In this document: positions 26,267 to 35,853 of the stretch, piece by piece | Numbering within the stretch: position 1 is the stretch's first letter | Layout of the letters: the number at the start of each line of letters is the position of its first letter | NCBI RefSeq assembly: GCF_943193005.1 | Contig: NZ_CALPCH010000008.1 | Span: 46,227-110,226, forward strand | DNA from: Pumilibacter intestinalis | GTDB taxonomy: Bacteria > Bacillota > Clostridia > Christensenellales > Pumilibacteraceae | DNA length: 64,000 bases | Direction of reading: 5' to 3' | The notes under the pieces: model-generated | What the model saw: the letters and a program-made list of their open reading frames with translations, nothing else | The model's database searches: none | What the model was told of the DNA's origin: nothing | Translations under genes and position numbers: made by a program

Positions 26267-26689
26267 ATGAGCAGAAAATCGGCAAGAGAAAACGCTTTCA
26301 GACTCGTTTACGAGTTTTTGGAAACGGGAGAACGCAACGACTTTACAAAAGAATTGCTTTGCAAAAACGAAGCGCCCGACGACGTGGCGTTTACGTGCGG
26401 AATTTACGATACCGTAATAGAAAATTACGAACATCTCAAAAGCGTAATTTCGCGTTACAGCAAAGATTTTGCGTTTGACAGGATATACAAGACCGATTTG
26501 GCGGCTCTTATGATTTCCGTAGCGGAGCTACTGTTTATGGAAGACGTGCCCGTTAAAGTTTCGGTTAACGAAGCGTTGGAACTTAGCCGCGCCTATTCCA
26601 CCGAAAAAAGTTTTTCGTTCGTGAACGGAATTTTGGCGTCGGTAATAGCAAACAAAGAGGAGCTGAAAAATGAGCGCGAAGATAATTGA
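26267..26689 (+). CDS. nusB: Transcription antitermination factor NusB
   Basis: 140-aa all-helical RNA-binding protein for rRNA antitermination. SARENAFRLVYEF at the start and VPVKVSVNEALELSRAYSTEKSFSFVNGIL at the end are diagnostic. Overlaps folD by 20 nt. Order nusB-folD-xseA-xseB-ispA-dxs is the conserved Firmicutes arrangement. Confidence 0.95.
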   Translation: MSRKSARENAFRLVYEFLETGERNDFTKELLCKNEAPDDVAFTCGIYDTVIENYEHLKSVISRYSKDFAFDRIYKTDLAALMISVAELLFMEDVPVKVSVNEALELSRAYSTEKSFSFVNGILASVIANKEELKNEREDN

Positions 26690-27518
26690 CGGAAAAGCGA
26701 TAGCGGAGAGAGTAAGAGCGGACGTGCGGAAAAAAGCGGAAGCGTTTGCCGCAAAGAAAGGGCGCCGCGTAGGGCTTGCCGTTATACTCGCGGGAGAAAA
26801 CCCCGCGAGCAAAATTTATGTTCGCAACAAAATCAAGGCGTGTGAAGACGCGGCGATAAAGTCTTTTTCGTACGAGCTTCCCGCGGAAACTCCCGAAAAC
26901 AAAATCATAGAGCTTGTGCAGGCTCTTAACGAAGATAAAAATATCGACGGTATTTTGGTACAACTTCCGCTCCCCGAAGGAGTGAACGAAAAACGCGTTT
27001 TGGAACACGTTGCGCCGCATAAAGACGTGGACGGTTTCCACGCAATGAACGCGGGCAATCTGATGCTCGGAAATCCCTGCCTTGCCGCATGTACTCCGCA
27101 AGGTTGCATTGAGCTCATACGTTCTGCGGGCGTTGAAATCGAAGGCAAGAACGCGGTAGTTGTGGGGCGCAGTAACATAGTGGGCAAACCCATGGCAATG
27201 CTATTGTTGCAAAACAACGCGACCGTTACCGTAGCGCATTCGCGCACGCAAGACCTTAAAAGCGTTACTTCGCGCGCGGATATACTCGTTGCGGCTGTGG
27301 GCATAAAAGAATTTATCACCGGCGATATGATTAAATCGGGCGCGGTGGTAATAGACGTAGGCATGAACAGGCACGACGGCAAACTGTACGGCGACGTAAA
27401 CTTCGGCGAAGCGTGCGAAAAGGCGTCTTATATAACGCCCGTGCCCGGCGGCGTAGGACCTATGACTATCGCCATGCTTTTGAGTAACACGGTTGCCGCC
27501 GCGGAAAAAAATGCGTGA
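26670..27518 (+). CDS. folD: Bifunctional methylene-THF dehydrogenase/methenyl-THF cyclohydrolase
   Basis: Interconverts 5,10-methylene-, methenyl- and 10-formyl-tetrahydrofolate. 282 aa. VILAGENPASKIYVRNKIKACE contains the active-site Tyr/Lys region; QLPLPEGVNE, GRSNIVGKPMAMLLLQ (nucleotide binding) and the C-terminal PVPGGVGPMTIAML are family signatures. Overlaps xseA by 8 nt. Confidence 0.97.
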   Translation: MSAKIIDGKAIAERVRADVRKKAEAFAAKKGRRVGLAVILAGENPASKIYVRNKIKACEDAAIKSFSYELPAETPENKIIELVQALNEDKNIDGILVQLPLPEGVNEKRVLEHVAPHKDVDGFHAMNAGNLMLGNPCLAACTPQGCIELIRSAGVEIEGKNAVVVGRSNIVGKPMAMLLLQNNATVTVAHSRTQDLKSVTSRADILVAAVGIKEFITGDMIKSGAVVIDVGMNRHDGKLYGDVNFGEACEKASYITPVPGGVGPMTIAMLLSNTVAAAEKNA

Positions 27519-28779
27519 AAGAACTTTAACGGTATCGCAAATAAACGAATACGTTAAAGGGGTATTCGAAGACGAACTGATACTCCACGATTTGGGGGTG
27601 GAAGGGGAAATTTACGAATACAAAAAGACCGCTTCGGCAACTTTCGTAACGCTCAAGGAAAAAGACTGTTTGCTCGGGTGCGTTTCTTTCGATTCGGTTT
27701 GCGACTTTTCCGTAGGCGACAAAGTAATATTGTTCGGAAGCGTATCGTTTTACGAAAGAACGGGAAAAGTTTCTTTTGTGTTCCGTTCGGCGAAAAAGAC
27801 GGGCGCAGGAGATATTCTCGCCGAATTCAACGCGCTTAAGGAAAAACTGCGCGGCGAAGGGCTGTTCGAAAACAAAAAGCCGCTTCCGCCATACGTGAGA
27901 AAGGTTGCGATAGTTACTGCGATAACCGGCGCGGTAATTCACGACTTTATAAAAACGGTGCACCGCAAGCACAAATTTTGCTCGGTTGAAATTTATCCGT
28001 CGGCGGTGCAGGGCAAAAACGCGGCTACGGAACTGACCGAAAATTTGCGGCTTGCCGATAAGAGCAAACCCGACGTTGTGATAGTGGCGCGAGGCGGAGG
28101 AAGCGGCGACGACTTGAGCGCGTTTAACAACGAAACGCTCGTACGCGCCGTAGCGGCGTGCTCAACGCCCGTAATTTCCGCGGTAGGGCACGAAACCGAT
28201 TTCACGCTTTGCGATTTCGCGGCCTCGGTAAGGGCGGGAACGCCGAGCATGGCGGGCGAACTTATAAGCCGCATAAACGAAGATTTTTACGAGAGAATTT
28301 TGAACGCCGCCATGAGAATTGAACGAGGTGCGTTGGAAATATTTTCGAGAAAAACCGCCGTACTGAAACGGGCGAGCGAAACCGTAGCGCGAAAGAGCGA
28401 ACTAAAATTCGAGCGCGTGCGTACAAAGGTTTTAAGTTCCGCCGAGCATATGGAAAAGCGAGTAAACGAAGTAGTTTCAAACCGTGAAATTGCGGTTAAA
28501 CGCTCCGCGCTCGCAATAGCCGAGAAAACGCGAAACGCGGCAAACAAACAAAACGAGCGTTTGCAAAAAGCGGCGGCGAAACTCGACGGCAACAATCCTT
28601 TAAGAATTCTTTCCATGGGTTACGCCAAACTCACTGATAAGCGCGGGCAACCGGTTCGGTACGACAGCGTTGCCGTTGGCGACGATTTTGCCGCAGTTGT
28701 AGACGGTGGAAAATTGACTGCAAAAGTTACGGAGAAGAAAGAAAAAATTTCGGTTTTCGGAGGAAACAATGGAACTTGA
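27511..28779 (+). CDS. xseA: Exodeoxyribonuclease VII large subunit
   Basis: Catalytic subunit of the single-strand-specific exonuclease VII. 422 aa: N-terminal OB fold (~1-100), catalytic core with VARGGGSGDDLSAFN and VGHETDFTLCDFAASVRAGTPS, then a long coiled-coil region (~250-370) and a C-terminal cap ILSMGYAKL. Start at ATG 27511 rather than 27493, which lies in folD. Overlaps xseB by 11 nt. Confidence 0.95.
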   Translation: MRERTLTVSQINEYVKGVFEDELILHDLGVEGEIYEYKKTASATFVTLKEKDCLLGCVSFDSVCDFSVGDKVILFGSVSFYERTGKVSFVFRSAKKTGAGDILAEFNALKEKLRGEGLFENKKPLPPYVRKVAIVTAITGAVIHDFIKTVHRKHKFCSVEIYPSAVQGKNAATELTENLRLADKSKPDVVIVARGGGSGDDLSAFNNETLVRAVAACSTPVISAVGHETDFTLCDFAASVRAGTPSMAGELISRINEDFYERILNAAMRIERGALEIFSRKTAVLKRASETVARKSELKFERVRTKVLSSAEHMEKRVNEVVSNREIAVKRSALAIAEKTRNAANKQNERLQKAAAKLDGNNPLRILSMGYAKLTDKRGQPVRYDSVAVGDDFAAVVDGGKLTAKVTEKKEKISVFGGNNGT

Positions 28780-28984
28780 AGACAAGCTCAAAGAACTGGA
28801 GCGCACCGCCGATAAGCTCGACGAAAAAGACGTTTCTTTGGAAGAAGCGATACGCCTGTTCGAAAACGGAGTGGGACTTATTCGCGAGTGTTTGGAAAAG
28901 TTAAACGAAAGCAAGGGCAAAATCGAAGCCGTAAGCGGTAAGCTCAACGAAATACTTGAAAATTGCGAGGACGAAACGAATTGA
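28769..28984 (+). CDS. xseB: Exodeoxyribonuclease VII small subunit
   Basis: 71-aa helical hairpin that binds the coiled coil of XseA. LEEAIRLFENGVGLIRECLEKLNESKGKIE is the family pattern. Ends overlapping the TTG start of ispA. Confidence 0.94.
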   Translation: MELEDKLKELERTADKLDEKDVSLEEAIRLFENGVGLIRECLEKLNESKGKIEAVSGKLNEILENCEDETN

Positions 28985-29823
28985 ATTTCACCGATGAATA
29001 CGCCGCACGCAAAGAACAATTCGAAGGATATCTCCGTTCGTTTACGAGCGAACTTTTAACCTATCCCGCAGACTTGTGCGACGCGGTTACTTATGCCCTC
29101 ACAAGCGGCGGAAAGCGATTGCGCCCCGTGCTTCTTCTCGAAGCCGTTCGCATGTTCGGCGGCAAAATCGACTCGGCGGCTGTAAATTTCGCGCTTGCCG
29201 TCGAGTGCATTCATACTTATTCTCTTATACACGACGATTTGCCTTGCATGGATAACGACGATATGCGCAGAGGGCAACCCACGTGTCACAAAAAATTCGG
29301 CGAAGCAAATGCGGTGCTGGCGGGCGACGCGCTTTTGAACCTTGCCTACGAGCTGATGCTCGGCTCGGCGGCTCTTGCAGACAACTCCGAAAGGTATGTG
29401 AAAGCCGCTTGCGCCGTAGCTCATGCCGCGGGCGGCAACGGCATGGTGGGCGGGCAGATATGCGATATGACGAACGCGGTTTCGGATAGCGTCATAAATT
29501 ATATTTACGAGAACAAAACCGCCGCTTTAATAAAGGCGGCGTTGCGTGCCGGCGCGATAATAGGCAACGCCAAGGAAGACGATTTGAAAAAGATATGCGA
29601 ATTCGGCGACCTGTTCGGGTATTGTTTTCAGTTGTGCGACGACCTGTTGGATAAAGATACCGAAAGCGCAGACAAGCAAACTTATCTTTCGCTTCACGGC
29701 GAAGAGGATACAAAGCGACTCTTAAAACAAAAGACCGTAGCCGCGTTATCTATTTTACAAAATATGGAAAATTCCGAATTTTTACTCGAACTTACAAAAA
29801 GTTTTATGGAGCGCAAAGAGTAA
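28981..29823 (+). CDS. ispA: Polyprenyl (farnesyl) diphosphate synthase
   Basis: Condenses IPP with allylic diphosphates, likely giving farnesyl diphosphate for UppS. 280 aa. First Asp-rich motif DDLPCMDNDD around residue 85 and second DDLLDK around 220; GGKRLRPVLLLE and GQ in GMVGGQICDM are present. TTG 28981 chosen because GAGGAC stands about 8 nt upstream; a longer in-frame start would run into xseB. The chain length is inferred from family context only. Confidence 0.93.
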   Translation: MNFTDEYAARKEQFEGYLRSFTSELLTYPADLCDAVTYALTSGGKRLRPVLLLEAVRMFGGKIDSAAVNFALAVECIHTYSLIHDDLPCMDNDDMRRGQPTCHKKFGEANAVLAGDALLNLAYELMLGSAALADNSERYVKAACAVAHAAGGNGMVGGQICDMTNAVSDSVINYIYENKTAALIKAALRAGAIIGNAKEDDLKKICEFGDLFGYCFQLCDDLLDKDTESADKQTYLSLHGEEDTKRLLKQKTVAALSILQNMENSEFLLELTKSFMERKE

Positions 29824-29830
29824 TAAAACT

Positions 29831-31657
29831 TTGGACGAAATAATAAAACAAGTTAATTCTCCCGAGCGGCTTAAAGAACTGAGCTGTAAAGAACTCGGCG
29901 CATACTGCGACAGCGTGCGCAAATTTATCGTTGAGTCGGTTCGACACAGCGGAGGGCATCTCGCCTCGAGCATAGGAGCGGTGGAACTCGCCGTAGCTTT
30001 GCATTACGTTTTCGACTGTCCGAAAGACAAAATACTGTGGGACGTGGGGCATCAGGCATACGCGCACAAAATAATCACGGGCAGGGCGGAGAATTTCGGC
30101 GCGTTACGCGCCAACGGCGGCATATCGGGATTTCCCAAAATGACGGAGAGCGAGTACGACTCTTTTACCATGGGGCACAGTTCCACGTCTCTGTCGGTGG
30201 GACTCGGATATGCTCGCGCCCGCGATACTCTCGGCGAAGATTACAACGTAATTAGCGTTATAGGAGACGGGGCGTTTACGGGGGGAATGGCTTTCGAGGC
30301 GCTCAACGATATCGGTGCGTCCAAAGCCAAAATGATTATAGTTCTTAACGACAATAAAATGTCCATTTCCAAAAACGTGGGCGCGATGAGCGAATATCTT
30401 GCCAAACTCAGGCTTAGCAAACGATACAACAGGCTCAAAAGCACCGTAAAAAAGGGCGTGCTCGGTATTCCTTTGTTCGGGTCGAATTTGTATAAAGCTC
30501 TCGTGAGAACCAAGCACGGGGTAAAATCGGTTGTGCAAAGCAATAAAATGTTCGAGCAAATGGGCATTAAATACTACGGACCGATTGAGGGTCACAATCT
30601 CGCAAACTTAATAGAAATTTTCAAGCAAGTAAAGAACGAGGACGAACCCGTTTTAATTCACATACTTACGCAAAAGGGCAAAGGATATCCAGTGGCGGCT
30701 TCCGACCCTACCAAATTTCACGGTATCGTGCCGCAGGGAGCAACAAACGAAAAATCATTCTCGCAAGTTCTTTCCGATTTTTTGTGTACCGAGGGCGAGA
30801 AGAACAGTAAAATAACGGCAATTACCGCGGCTATGTCGGACGGAACGGGGCTAACCGCGTTTGCCGAAAAATTTCCCGACCGACTTTACGACGTGGGAAT
30901 AGCCGAACAACATGCGGTAACTCTTGCGGCGGGACTTGCTGCGGGCGGACTTAAGCCGTATTTTGCCGTGTATTCGAGCTTTTTACAGCGCGGATTCGAC
31001 CAAGTGTTGCACGACGTGTGCATAAACAATCTCGGCGTGACCTTTCTTATAGACCGAGCGGGCGCGGTGGGGGCGGACGGAGTAACTCATCAGGGATTAT
31101 ACGATATAAGTTATCTTTCGTTAATTCCCAATCTTTCTATACTCGCGCCCAAAGACGGTTGCGAGTTCAGGCAAATGCTCGAGTTTTCTCTTTCGTACGA
31201 TAAGCCGCTTGCTATCCGCTATCCCAAAAGTTACCTTTGCGACAGTGCCGAAAACGGTTCGTTCGAGTACGGAAAGTGGGAGATTTTGAAACGCTCCCAA
31301 TCGGGCGTTTACGTTTTGGCGGTGGGAAATAGGGCTGTGTGCGCGGCGAGCGGTATCGAAAACGCGAATATCGTTTCGGCTCGGTGCATAAAGCCGCTCG
31401 ACTCCGAATTTTTGCAACAAATCAATCGCAAAGGCAACTTGATAATCACCGTGGAAGACGGAGCAAAGCGCGGCGGTTTCGGGCAGTCGGTTTTGGCGTA
31501 TCTCAATGAAATAGGGCAGAACGCCAAAGTGGAAACGATAGGCTATCCCGACGAATTTTTAGACGATTTTTGTATAGAACATTCGCTCGAAGCCGCGGGC
31601 ATAACCGAAAGCGGAATTTTGAGCGTTATAAAAAACTTTGGAAACAGTATTCAATAA
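29831..31657 (+). CDS. dxs: 1-deoxy-D-xylulose-5-phosphate synthase
   Basis: First MEP-pathway enzyme; thiamine-diphosphate-dependent joining of pyruvate and glyceraldehyde 3-phosphate. 608 aa. VGHQAYAHKIITGR, GDGAFTGGMAFEALND (ThDP binding), DVGIAEQHAVTLAAGLA with the catalytic Glu, and DRAGAVGADGVTHQG are all seen. TTG start eight nt after ispA. Confidence 0.96.
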   Translation: MDEIIKQVNSPERLKELSCKELGAYCDSVRKFIVESVRHSGGHLASSIGAVELAVALHYVFDCPKDKILWDVGHQAYAHKIITGRAENFGALRANGGISGFPKMTESEYDSFTMGHSSTSLSVGLGYARARDTLGEDYNVISVIGDGAFTGGMAFEALNDIGASKAKMIIVLNDNKMSISKNVGAMSEYLAKLRLSKRYNRLKSTVKKGVLGIPLFGSNLYKALVRTKHGVKSVVQSNKMFEQMGIKYYGPIEGHNLANLIEIFKQVKNEDEPVLIHILTQKGKGYPVAASDPTKFHGIVPQGATNEKSFSQVLSDFLCTEGEKNSKITAITAAMSDGTGLTAFAEKFPDRLYDVGIAEQHAVTLAAGLAAGGLKPYFAVYSSFLQRGFDQVLHDVCINNLGVTFLIDRAGAVGADGVTHQGLYDISYLSLIPNLSILAPKDGCEFRQMLEFSLSYDKPLAIRYPKSYLCDSAENGSFEYGKWEILKRSQSGVYVLAVGNRAVCAASGIENANIVSARCIKPLDSEFLQQINRKGNLIITVEDGAKRGGFGQSVLAYLNEIGQNAKVETIGYPDEFLDDFCIEHSLEAAGITESGILSVIKNFGNSIQ

Positions 31658-31659
31658 AC

Positions 31660-31688
31660 TTGAATATTTATAAATTTTCATGTATAAT
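31660..31688 (+). promoter_or_regulatory. Sigma-A promoter abutting nadK
   Basis: TTGAAT (31660-31665), 17 nt, TATAAT (31683-31688). Only six nt separate the -10 from ATG 31695, so transcripts would start at or next to the start codon. Confidence 0.65.
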
Positions 31689-31694
31689 AAAAGC

Positions 31695-32546
31695 ATGAAA
31701 GTAGGGATATATACCAATATCCATAAAGACAAAGGATTTGCCGTAACCGAAAAACTCATAGAGAATTTTTCGGAGCGCGGTATTTTATGTTACGCTCACG
31801 ATAATTTGAAAGGCAAAGTGGAGTGCGCGGGTTTCTTTTCCGAAAACGACGAAAACGGGCTCGATATGATGCTTACCGTAGGCGGCGACGGCACAATGCT
31901 TAGCATATCGAAGTGGTGTGCCGTAAAAAAAATACCGGTGCTCGGTGTAAATTTGGGCAAGCTCGGCTTTTTGACCGAAGCCGAACCCGAATGTTTCGAT
32001 AAACTCGCGCAAGATATAGTAAGCGAAAACTACACGGTGGAAAAACGCACCGTGCTTTGCGCAAAACTCGACGAAAAGCGTTTCTACGCTCTCAACGAAA
32101 TAGTTATAGCGCGCAGAAACGTATCCAAAATGATTATGCTCAAAGTGGATATAGACGGCGCGCCCGTAGATATGTATTACTGCGACGGTTTCATTGCGTG
32201 CACGCCCACGGGTTCTACCGCGTATTCGCTTTCCGCGGGCGGACCGGTTATAAGCCCAACGGCGAACGTATTTGCGCTTACTCCGGTTAATTCGCACTCC
32301 ATGCATTCGCGTCCCATAGTGATAGGCGACGACGAAACGATAGGCATTACGCTTCAGGCGCGAGCCGACGACGCAATGGTGATAGCCGACGGAAAGAACG
32401 TATGCGTTCTGCCCGAAAAGAAAACCATACGCATATTCAAAGCTCCCAAACGCGCGTTATTCGTAAGGTTGAACAAAAACGGGTTTTACGAGCGATTGTT
32501 GCGCAAACTGAATTCTTGGAGCCTTACGCCTGCGGAGGAGTCTTAA
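31695..32546 (+). CDS. nadK: NAD kinase
   Basis: Phosphorylates NAD to NADP. 283 aa. VGGDGTML near residue 62, LGKLGFLTE, LNEIVIAR and CTPTGSTAYSLSAGGPVISP are the diagnostic blocks. ATG 31695 chosen over ATG 31680, which lies inside the promoter. No Shine-Dalgarno precedes either. Followed by argR and recN, as in many Clostridia. Confidence 0.94.
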   Translation: MKVGIYTNIHKDKGFAVTEKLIENFSERGILCYAHDNLKGKVECAGFFSENDENGLDMMLTVGGDGTMLSISKWCAVKKIPVLGVNLGKLGFLTEAEPECFDKLAQDIVSENYTVEKRTVLCAKLDEKRFYALNEIVIARRNVSKMIMLKVDIDGAPVDMYYCDGFIACTPTGSTAYSLSAGGPVISPTANVFALTPVNSHSMHSRPIVIGDDETIGITLQARADDAMVIADGKNVCVLPEKKTIRIFKAPKRALFVRLNKNGFYERLLRKLNSWSLTPAEES

Positions 32547-32549
32547 CTT

Positions 32550-33002
32550 ATGACGAGAAACGCAAGACAAATCAAAATATTGGAACTCATAACCGAAAAC
32601 GTCGTAGAAACGCAAGACGATTTAACCCGTATGCTTAAAGAAGCGGGTTTTAACGCCACGCAAGCAACCATTTCCCGCGATATAAAAGAGCTCGGCATAG
32701 TAAAGGTTACGCACGACGGTAAAAAACAAAAGTACGTGCGGGAAATAGGCGACCGCAGCGTATCCAATAAACTCGTAAGCATTTTCAAACATGCGGTGGT
32801 ATCAATCGTAAACGCGGGAAATATCATCGTTATAAAAACGATTTCGGGCAGCGCGAATATTGCCGGCATGATGCTCGACCGTCTTGAAAATCCCGATATA
32901 CTCGGGTGCGTGGCGGGCGACGACACCGTAATGGCGGTAACCAAGAGCGAAAGCACGGCGCAACAAATAAGCGAGTCGCTTTCGTCGTTGTTGGAGCAAT
33001 AG
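32550..33002 (+). CDS. argR: Arginine repressor ArgR
   Basis: Arginine-responsive DNA-binding regulator, hexameric in the family. 150 aa: N-terminal winged helix (RQIKILELITENVVETQDDLTRML, ATISRDIKELGIVKV) and C-terminal oligomerisation/arginine domain (GCVAGDDTVMAV). In this position (nadK-argR-recN) the AhrC-type regulator of Gram-positives is commonly found. No arginine genes are near. Confidence 0.94.
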   Translation: MTRNARQIKILELITENVVETQDDLTRMLKEAGFNATQATISRDIKELGIVKVTHDGKKQKYVREIGDRSVSNKLVSIFKHAVVSIVNAGNIIVIKTISGSANIAGMMLDRLENPDILGCVAGDDTVMAVTKSESTAQQISESLSSLLEQ

Positions 33003-33006
33003 AGCC

Positions 33007-34704
33007 ATGCTGAAAAGACTTACCGTAAAAAATCTCGCGCTCATAGAAAAGCTCGAACTCGAACCGTGCGCAAAACTCAACATAATGAGCGGCGAAACAG
33101 GCGCGGGCAAATCCATAATAGTAGACGGTATAATGCTTTTGCTCGGAGCGCGTTACGATAAAACGCTGTTGCGATACGGCACCGAAGCGGGTTACGTTGA
33201 GGGTGTGTTCGACGTTTCCGAACGTGCGAAAGCGGTTATGAACGATTTCGGTATGGAAGAAGACGATTGCATAATTATAAACCGCAAATTTTATGCCGAC
33301 GGAAAAAGCGAAATACGCATAAACGGCAGAACCGCAACTTCGGGAATGCTCAAAAGTCTTACGGCAACGCTTGTGGATATATACGGGCAGAACGAATATC
33401 AGTCGCTCATACGCACGAGCGAACACCTGCGTATCCTCGATTATTACGCTCGCGAAGAACTCGCTAAAGTTTGTTCGCATTACGCGCAGGTTTATACGGA
33501 ATACAAAGATACCGTAAATAAACTCTCGAAGATTGGCAACGCAAGCGAAAGAGAGCGGGAAATAGACCTGTTATCGTATCAGGTGAGCGAAATAGAAGAC
33601 TCCGCTACCTACGAAAACGAAGAAGACGAACTGATAGAAAAACGCAACGTGATAACCTCGGCGGAAAAAATATACGCCGCGCTCGGACAGGCTCTGCACT
33701 CTCTAAACGAGCGCGAAGACGGTTCGGCAAGCGAGCTTATAGGCGACGCTCAACGCGAAATAAGCGCGATTTCGGGCTTGAAAAGTTTGTTTGCCGAGAT
33801 ATACGACAGGCTCGAAACCGTTTCCATAGAAATAGGCGACGTTTGCGACGTTATACGCGACGAACTCGACGGACTGAATTTCGATATGGGCGAACTTGAC
33901 GAGCTTGAAAAACGGCTTTCGGCAGTGCGTTCGCTCAAGCGAAAATACGGCTCGTATGCCGAAATGATTAAATATAAAACCGCGGCTAAGGAAAGACTCG
34001 AATATCTCGAAAACGCCGACAGTCATTATTTTAAGCTCGAAACGCGCAAAAAAGAACTCACGAGCGAACTTTATGCGCTTGCAAAAGCTATGCACGATAT
34101 ACGGCTTTTTAGCGCGGAAGAATTTGCAAACAAAATTAAAAAAGAGCTTCACGAGCTCGGAATGGAAAACGCCGATTTTGCCGTGCAAATTTCCGAGTTT
34201 CCGCAAATTGCCGATTTCGAAAAACGCTTCGGTCCGCTCGGCGCGGATACCGCGGAGTTTTATCTTTCGCCGAACGCGGGGCAACCGCTTAAGCCGCTTA
34301 TAAAAATTATTTCGGGCGGCGAAATGTCACGCTTTATGTTGGCGTTAAAGGTTATTTCCAACGAAACCGACGATATACCCACAATGATATTCGACGAGAT
34401 AGACGCGGGTATAAGCGGAATTACGGGCAGAGTTGTTGCCAAAAAACTTGCGGTGATTTCGCGCAAACATCAAATACTATGCGTGACGCACCTCGCTCAA
34501 ATAGCCGCAATGGCGGACTCTCACTATTATATACGCAAAGAAACGGCAAACAACAGCACCGTTACCGTCGTAACCGAGCTTGACAAAAACGGTATGATAA
34601 ACGAAATATCGAGGTTATCGGGCGGACAGGGAATTAGCGAGCAGTCGGCTTCGAACGCCGAAACGATGAAACGCTGGAGCGACGATTACAAAGCCACTTT
34701 ATAG
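33007..34704 (+). CDS. recN: DNA repair protein RecN
   Basis: SMC-like ATPase acting at double-strand breaks. 565 aa. Walker A GETGAGKS (29-36), long coiled coil in the middle (~150-360), ABC signature ISGGEMSRFMLAL and Walker B MIFDEIDAGISG. Ends at a terminator, after which spoIVB begins. Confidence 0.95.
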   Translation: MLKRLTVKNLALIEKLELEPCAKLNIMSGETGAGKSIIVDGIMLLLGARYDKTLLRYGTEAGYVEGVFDVSERAKAVMNDFGMEEDDCIIINRKFYADGKSEIRINGRTATSGMLKSLTATLVDIYGQNEYQSLIRTSEHLRILDYYAREELAKVCSHYAQVYTEYKDTVNKLSKIGNASEREREIDLLSYQVSEIEDSATYENEEDELIEKRNVITSAEKIYAALGQALHSLNEREDGSASELIGDAQREISAISGLKSLFAEIYDRLETVSIEIGDVCDVIRDELDGLNFDMGELDELEKRLSAVRSLKRKYGSYAEMIKYKTAAKERLEYLENADSHYFKLETRKKELTSELYALAKAMHDIRLFSAEEFANKIKKELHELGMENADFAVQISEFPQIADFEKRFGPLGADTAEFYLSPNAGQPLKPLIKIISGGEMSRFMLALKVISNETDDIPTMIFDEIDAGISGITGRVVAKKLAVISRKHQILCVTHLAQIAAMADSHYYIRKETANNSTVTVVTELDKNGMINEISRLSGGQGISEQSASNAETMKRWSDDYKATL

Positions 34705-34736
34705 TACTCGAAATTAAATATCGCTATTAAACGCCG

Positions 34737-34769
34737 AAAAGTCTTTTCATTTTTAGGAAAGACTTTTTT
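34737..34769 (+). terminator. Rho-independent terminator after recN
   Basis: AAAAGTCTTT / AAAGACTTTT 10-bp stem, 11-nt loop, T-run. Confidence 0.82.
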
Positions 34770-34770
34770 C

Positions 34771-34800
34771 GCATATTAGCCGCGCCGGCGCGACAAACTA
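34771..34800 (+). promoter_or_regulatory. Forespore (sigma-F/G-like) promoter for spoIVB
   Basis: GCATA at 34771-34775, 18 nt, CAAACTA at 34794-34800, resembling the sigma-G pattern (GnATA, CAtnnTA). The -10 ends six nt before the ATG. In Bacillus subtilis spoIVB is expressed from sigma-F and sigma-G. Confidence 0.5.
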
Positions 34801-34806
34801 TATACC

Positions 34807-35823
34807 ATGAGCGTAAAAAACATAAGAAAAAATTATTGGATAATAGCTTATATTTTCTTTTTGGTTTTTATTTTCGGTTTATACACGCCCGCAAATGCTC
34901 AAAACGCGAATGCCGAGCCTGCGTATTCGGTATATCTCGGAGGTTTTCCGATAGGACTGACGCTGAAACCCAAAGGCGTTATAGTGGTAAGACCTGCGCC
35001 GATAGAAACCGAGCTCGGCAGCGTTGTGGCTAAATCGCCTTTGAGCGGCGGCGATATAATAGAGAGCGTAAACGGGGCGGAGGTAAGAAACATAAAGGAT
35101 ATAGATACGGCATTATCCGCAACCGAAGATATGACGGCTAAACTCGGAGTACGCAGAGGCACTGCGCTTTTGGATATAACGGTAAACTTGATTCGCGAAG
35201 ATATGACGGGCGAAAAGCGACTCGGTTTAAGAGTGCGCGAAAGCGTTGCGGGCGTGGGTACGGTAACTTACGTTAAACAAGACGGCTCGTTCGCTTGCTT
35301 GGGGCATCCGATAACTTTGGAAAACGAAAGTTTTGCACCCTGTTTCGAGGGTTACTCGTTCGATTGTAAAATCTTAGGTTGCAATAAAGGCGTAAGAGGA
35401 CGAGCGGGAGAGCTTAAAGGGGCTTTCTCGAGTTCCGTGCCAAACGGAACACTATATAAAAACTGTAAAAGCGGAGTTTTCGGCAAATTCAAAAATTACG
35501 AAGGCGGCGAACTCACCGCAGTTGCTCCTCGGCAGAGCGTGCGCCTCGGCAAAGCGTATATACTCGCAAACGTAAACAATTCCACAGAAAGGTACGATAT
35601 AGAAATAGTTAAAACGTCGTCCCAAAACTCGGTTTCCGATAAAAGCATGATAATAAGAGTAACCGATAAGCGGCTTATTTCCGCAACGGGCGGCATAGTG
35701 CAGGGAATGAGCGGCAGTCCTATAATACAAAACAACAGATTGGTAGGGGCGGTAACGCACGTTTTTGTTTCAGACCCTACGAAAGGATACGGCATTTATG
35801 CCGATTGGATGATGGAAAATTAG
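34807..35823 (+). CDS. spoIVB: SpoIVB serine peptidase
   Basis: Forespore-secreted signalling protease that triggers sigma-K activation in Bacillus subtilis. 338 aa: N-terminal membrane/signal segment (~11-28), PDZ-like domain (~45-130), S55 peptidase domain. Likely triad H167 (CLGHPI), D287 (VTDKRL) and S302 (QGMSGSP); GRLV-type ending VGAVTHVFVSDPTKGYGIYAD is diagnostic. No Shine-Dalgarno. Location next to recN is as in other spore formers; spo0A, often next, is not present here. Confidence 0.94.
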   Translation: MSVKNIRKNYWIIAYIFFLVFIFGLYTPANAQNANAEPAYSVYLGGFPIGLTLKPKGVIVVRPAPIETELGSVVAKSPLSGGDIIESVNGAEVRNIKDIDTALSATEDMTAKLGVRRGTALLDITVNLIREDMTGEKRLGLRVRESVAGVGTVTYVKQDGSFACLGHPITLENESFAPCFEGYSFDCKILGCNKGVRGRAGELKGAFSSSVPNGTLYKNCKSGVFGKFKNYEGGELTAVAPRQSVRLGKAYILANVNNSTERYDIEIVKTSSQNSVSDKSMIIRVTDKRLISATGGIVQGMSGSPIIQNNRLVGAVTHVFVSDPTKGYGIYADWMMEN

Positions 35824-35853
35824 TACTATGTGTGGCATACTATAGGATTTTGG

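Noticed and set aside
35836..35842. CATACTA as a forespore -10 before the 35.9-kb gene
   Set aside because: No suitable -35 is found 16-19 nt upstream, and it lies 46 nt before an ATG without a ribosome site.
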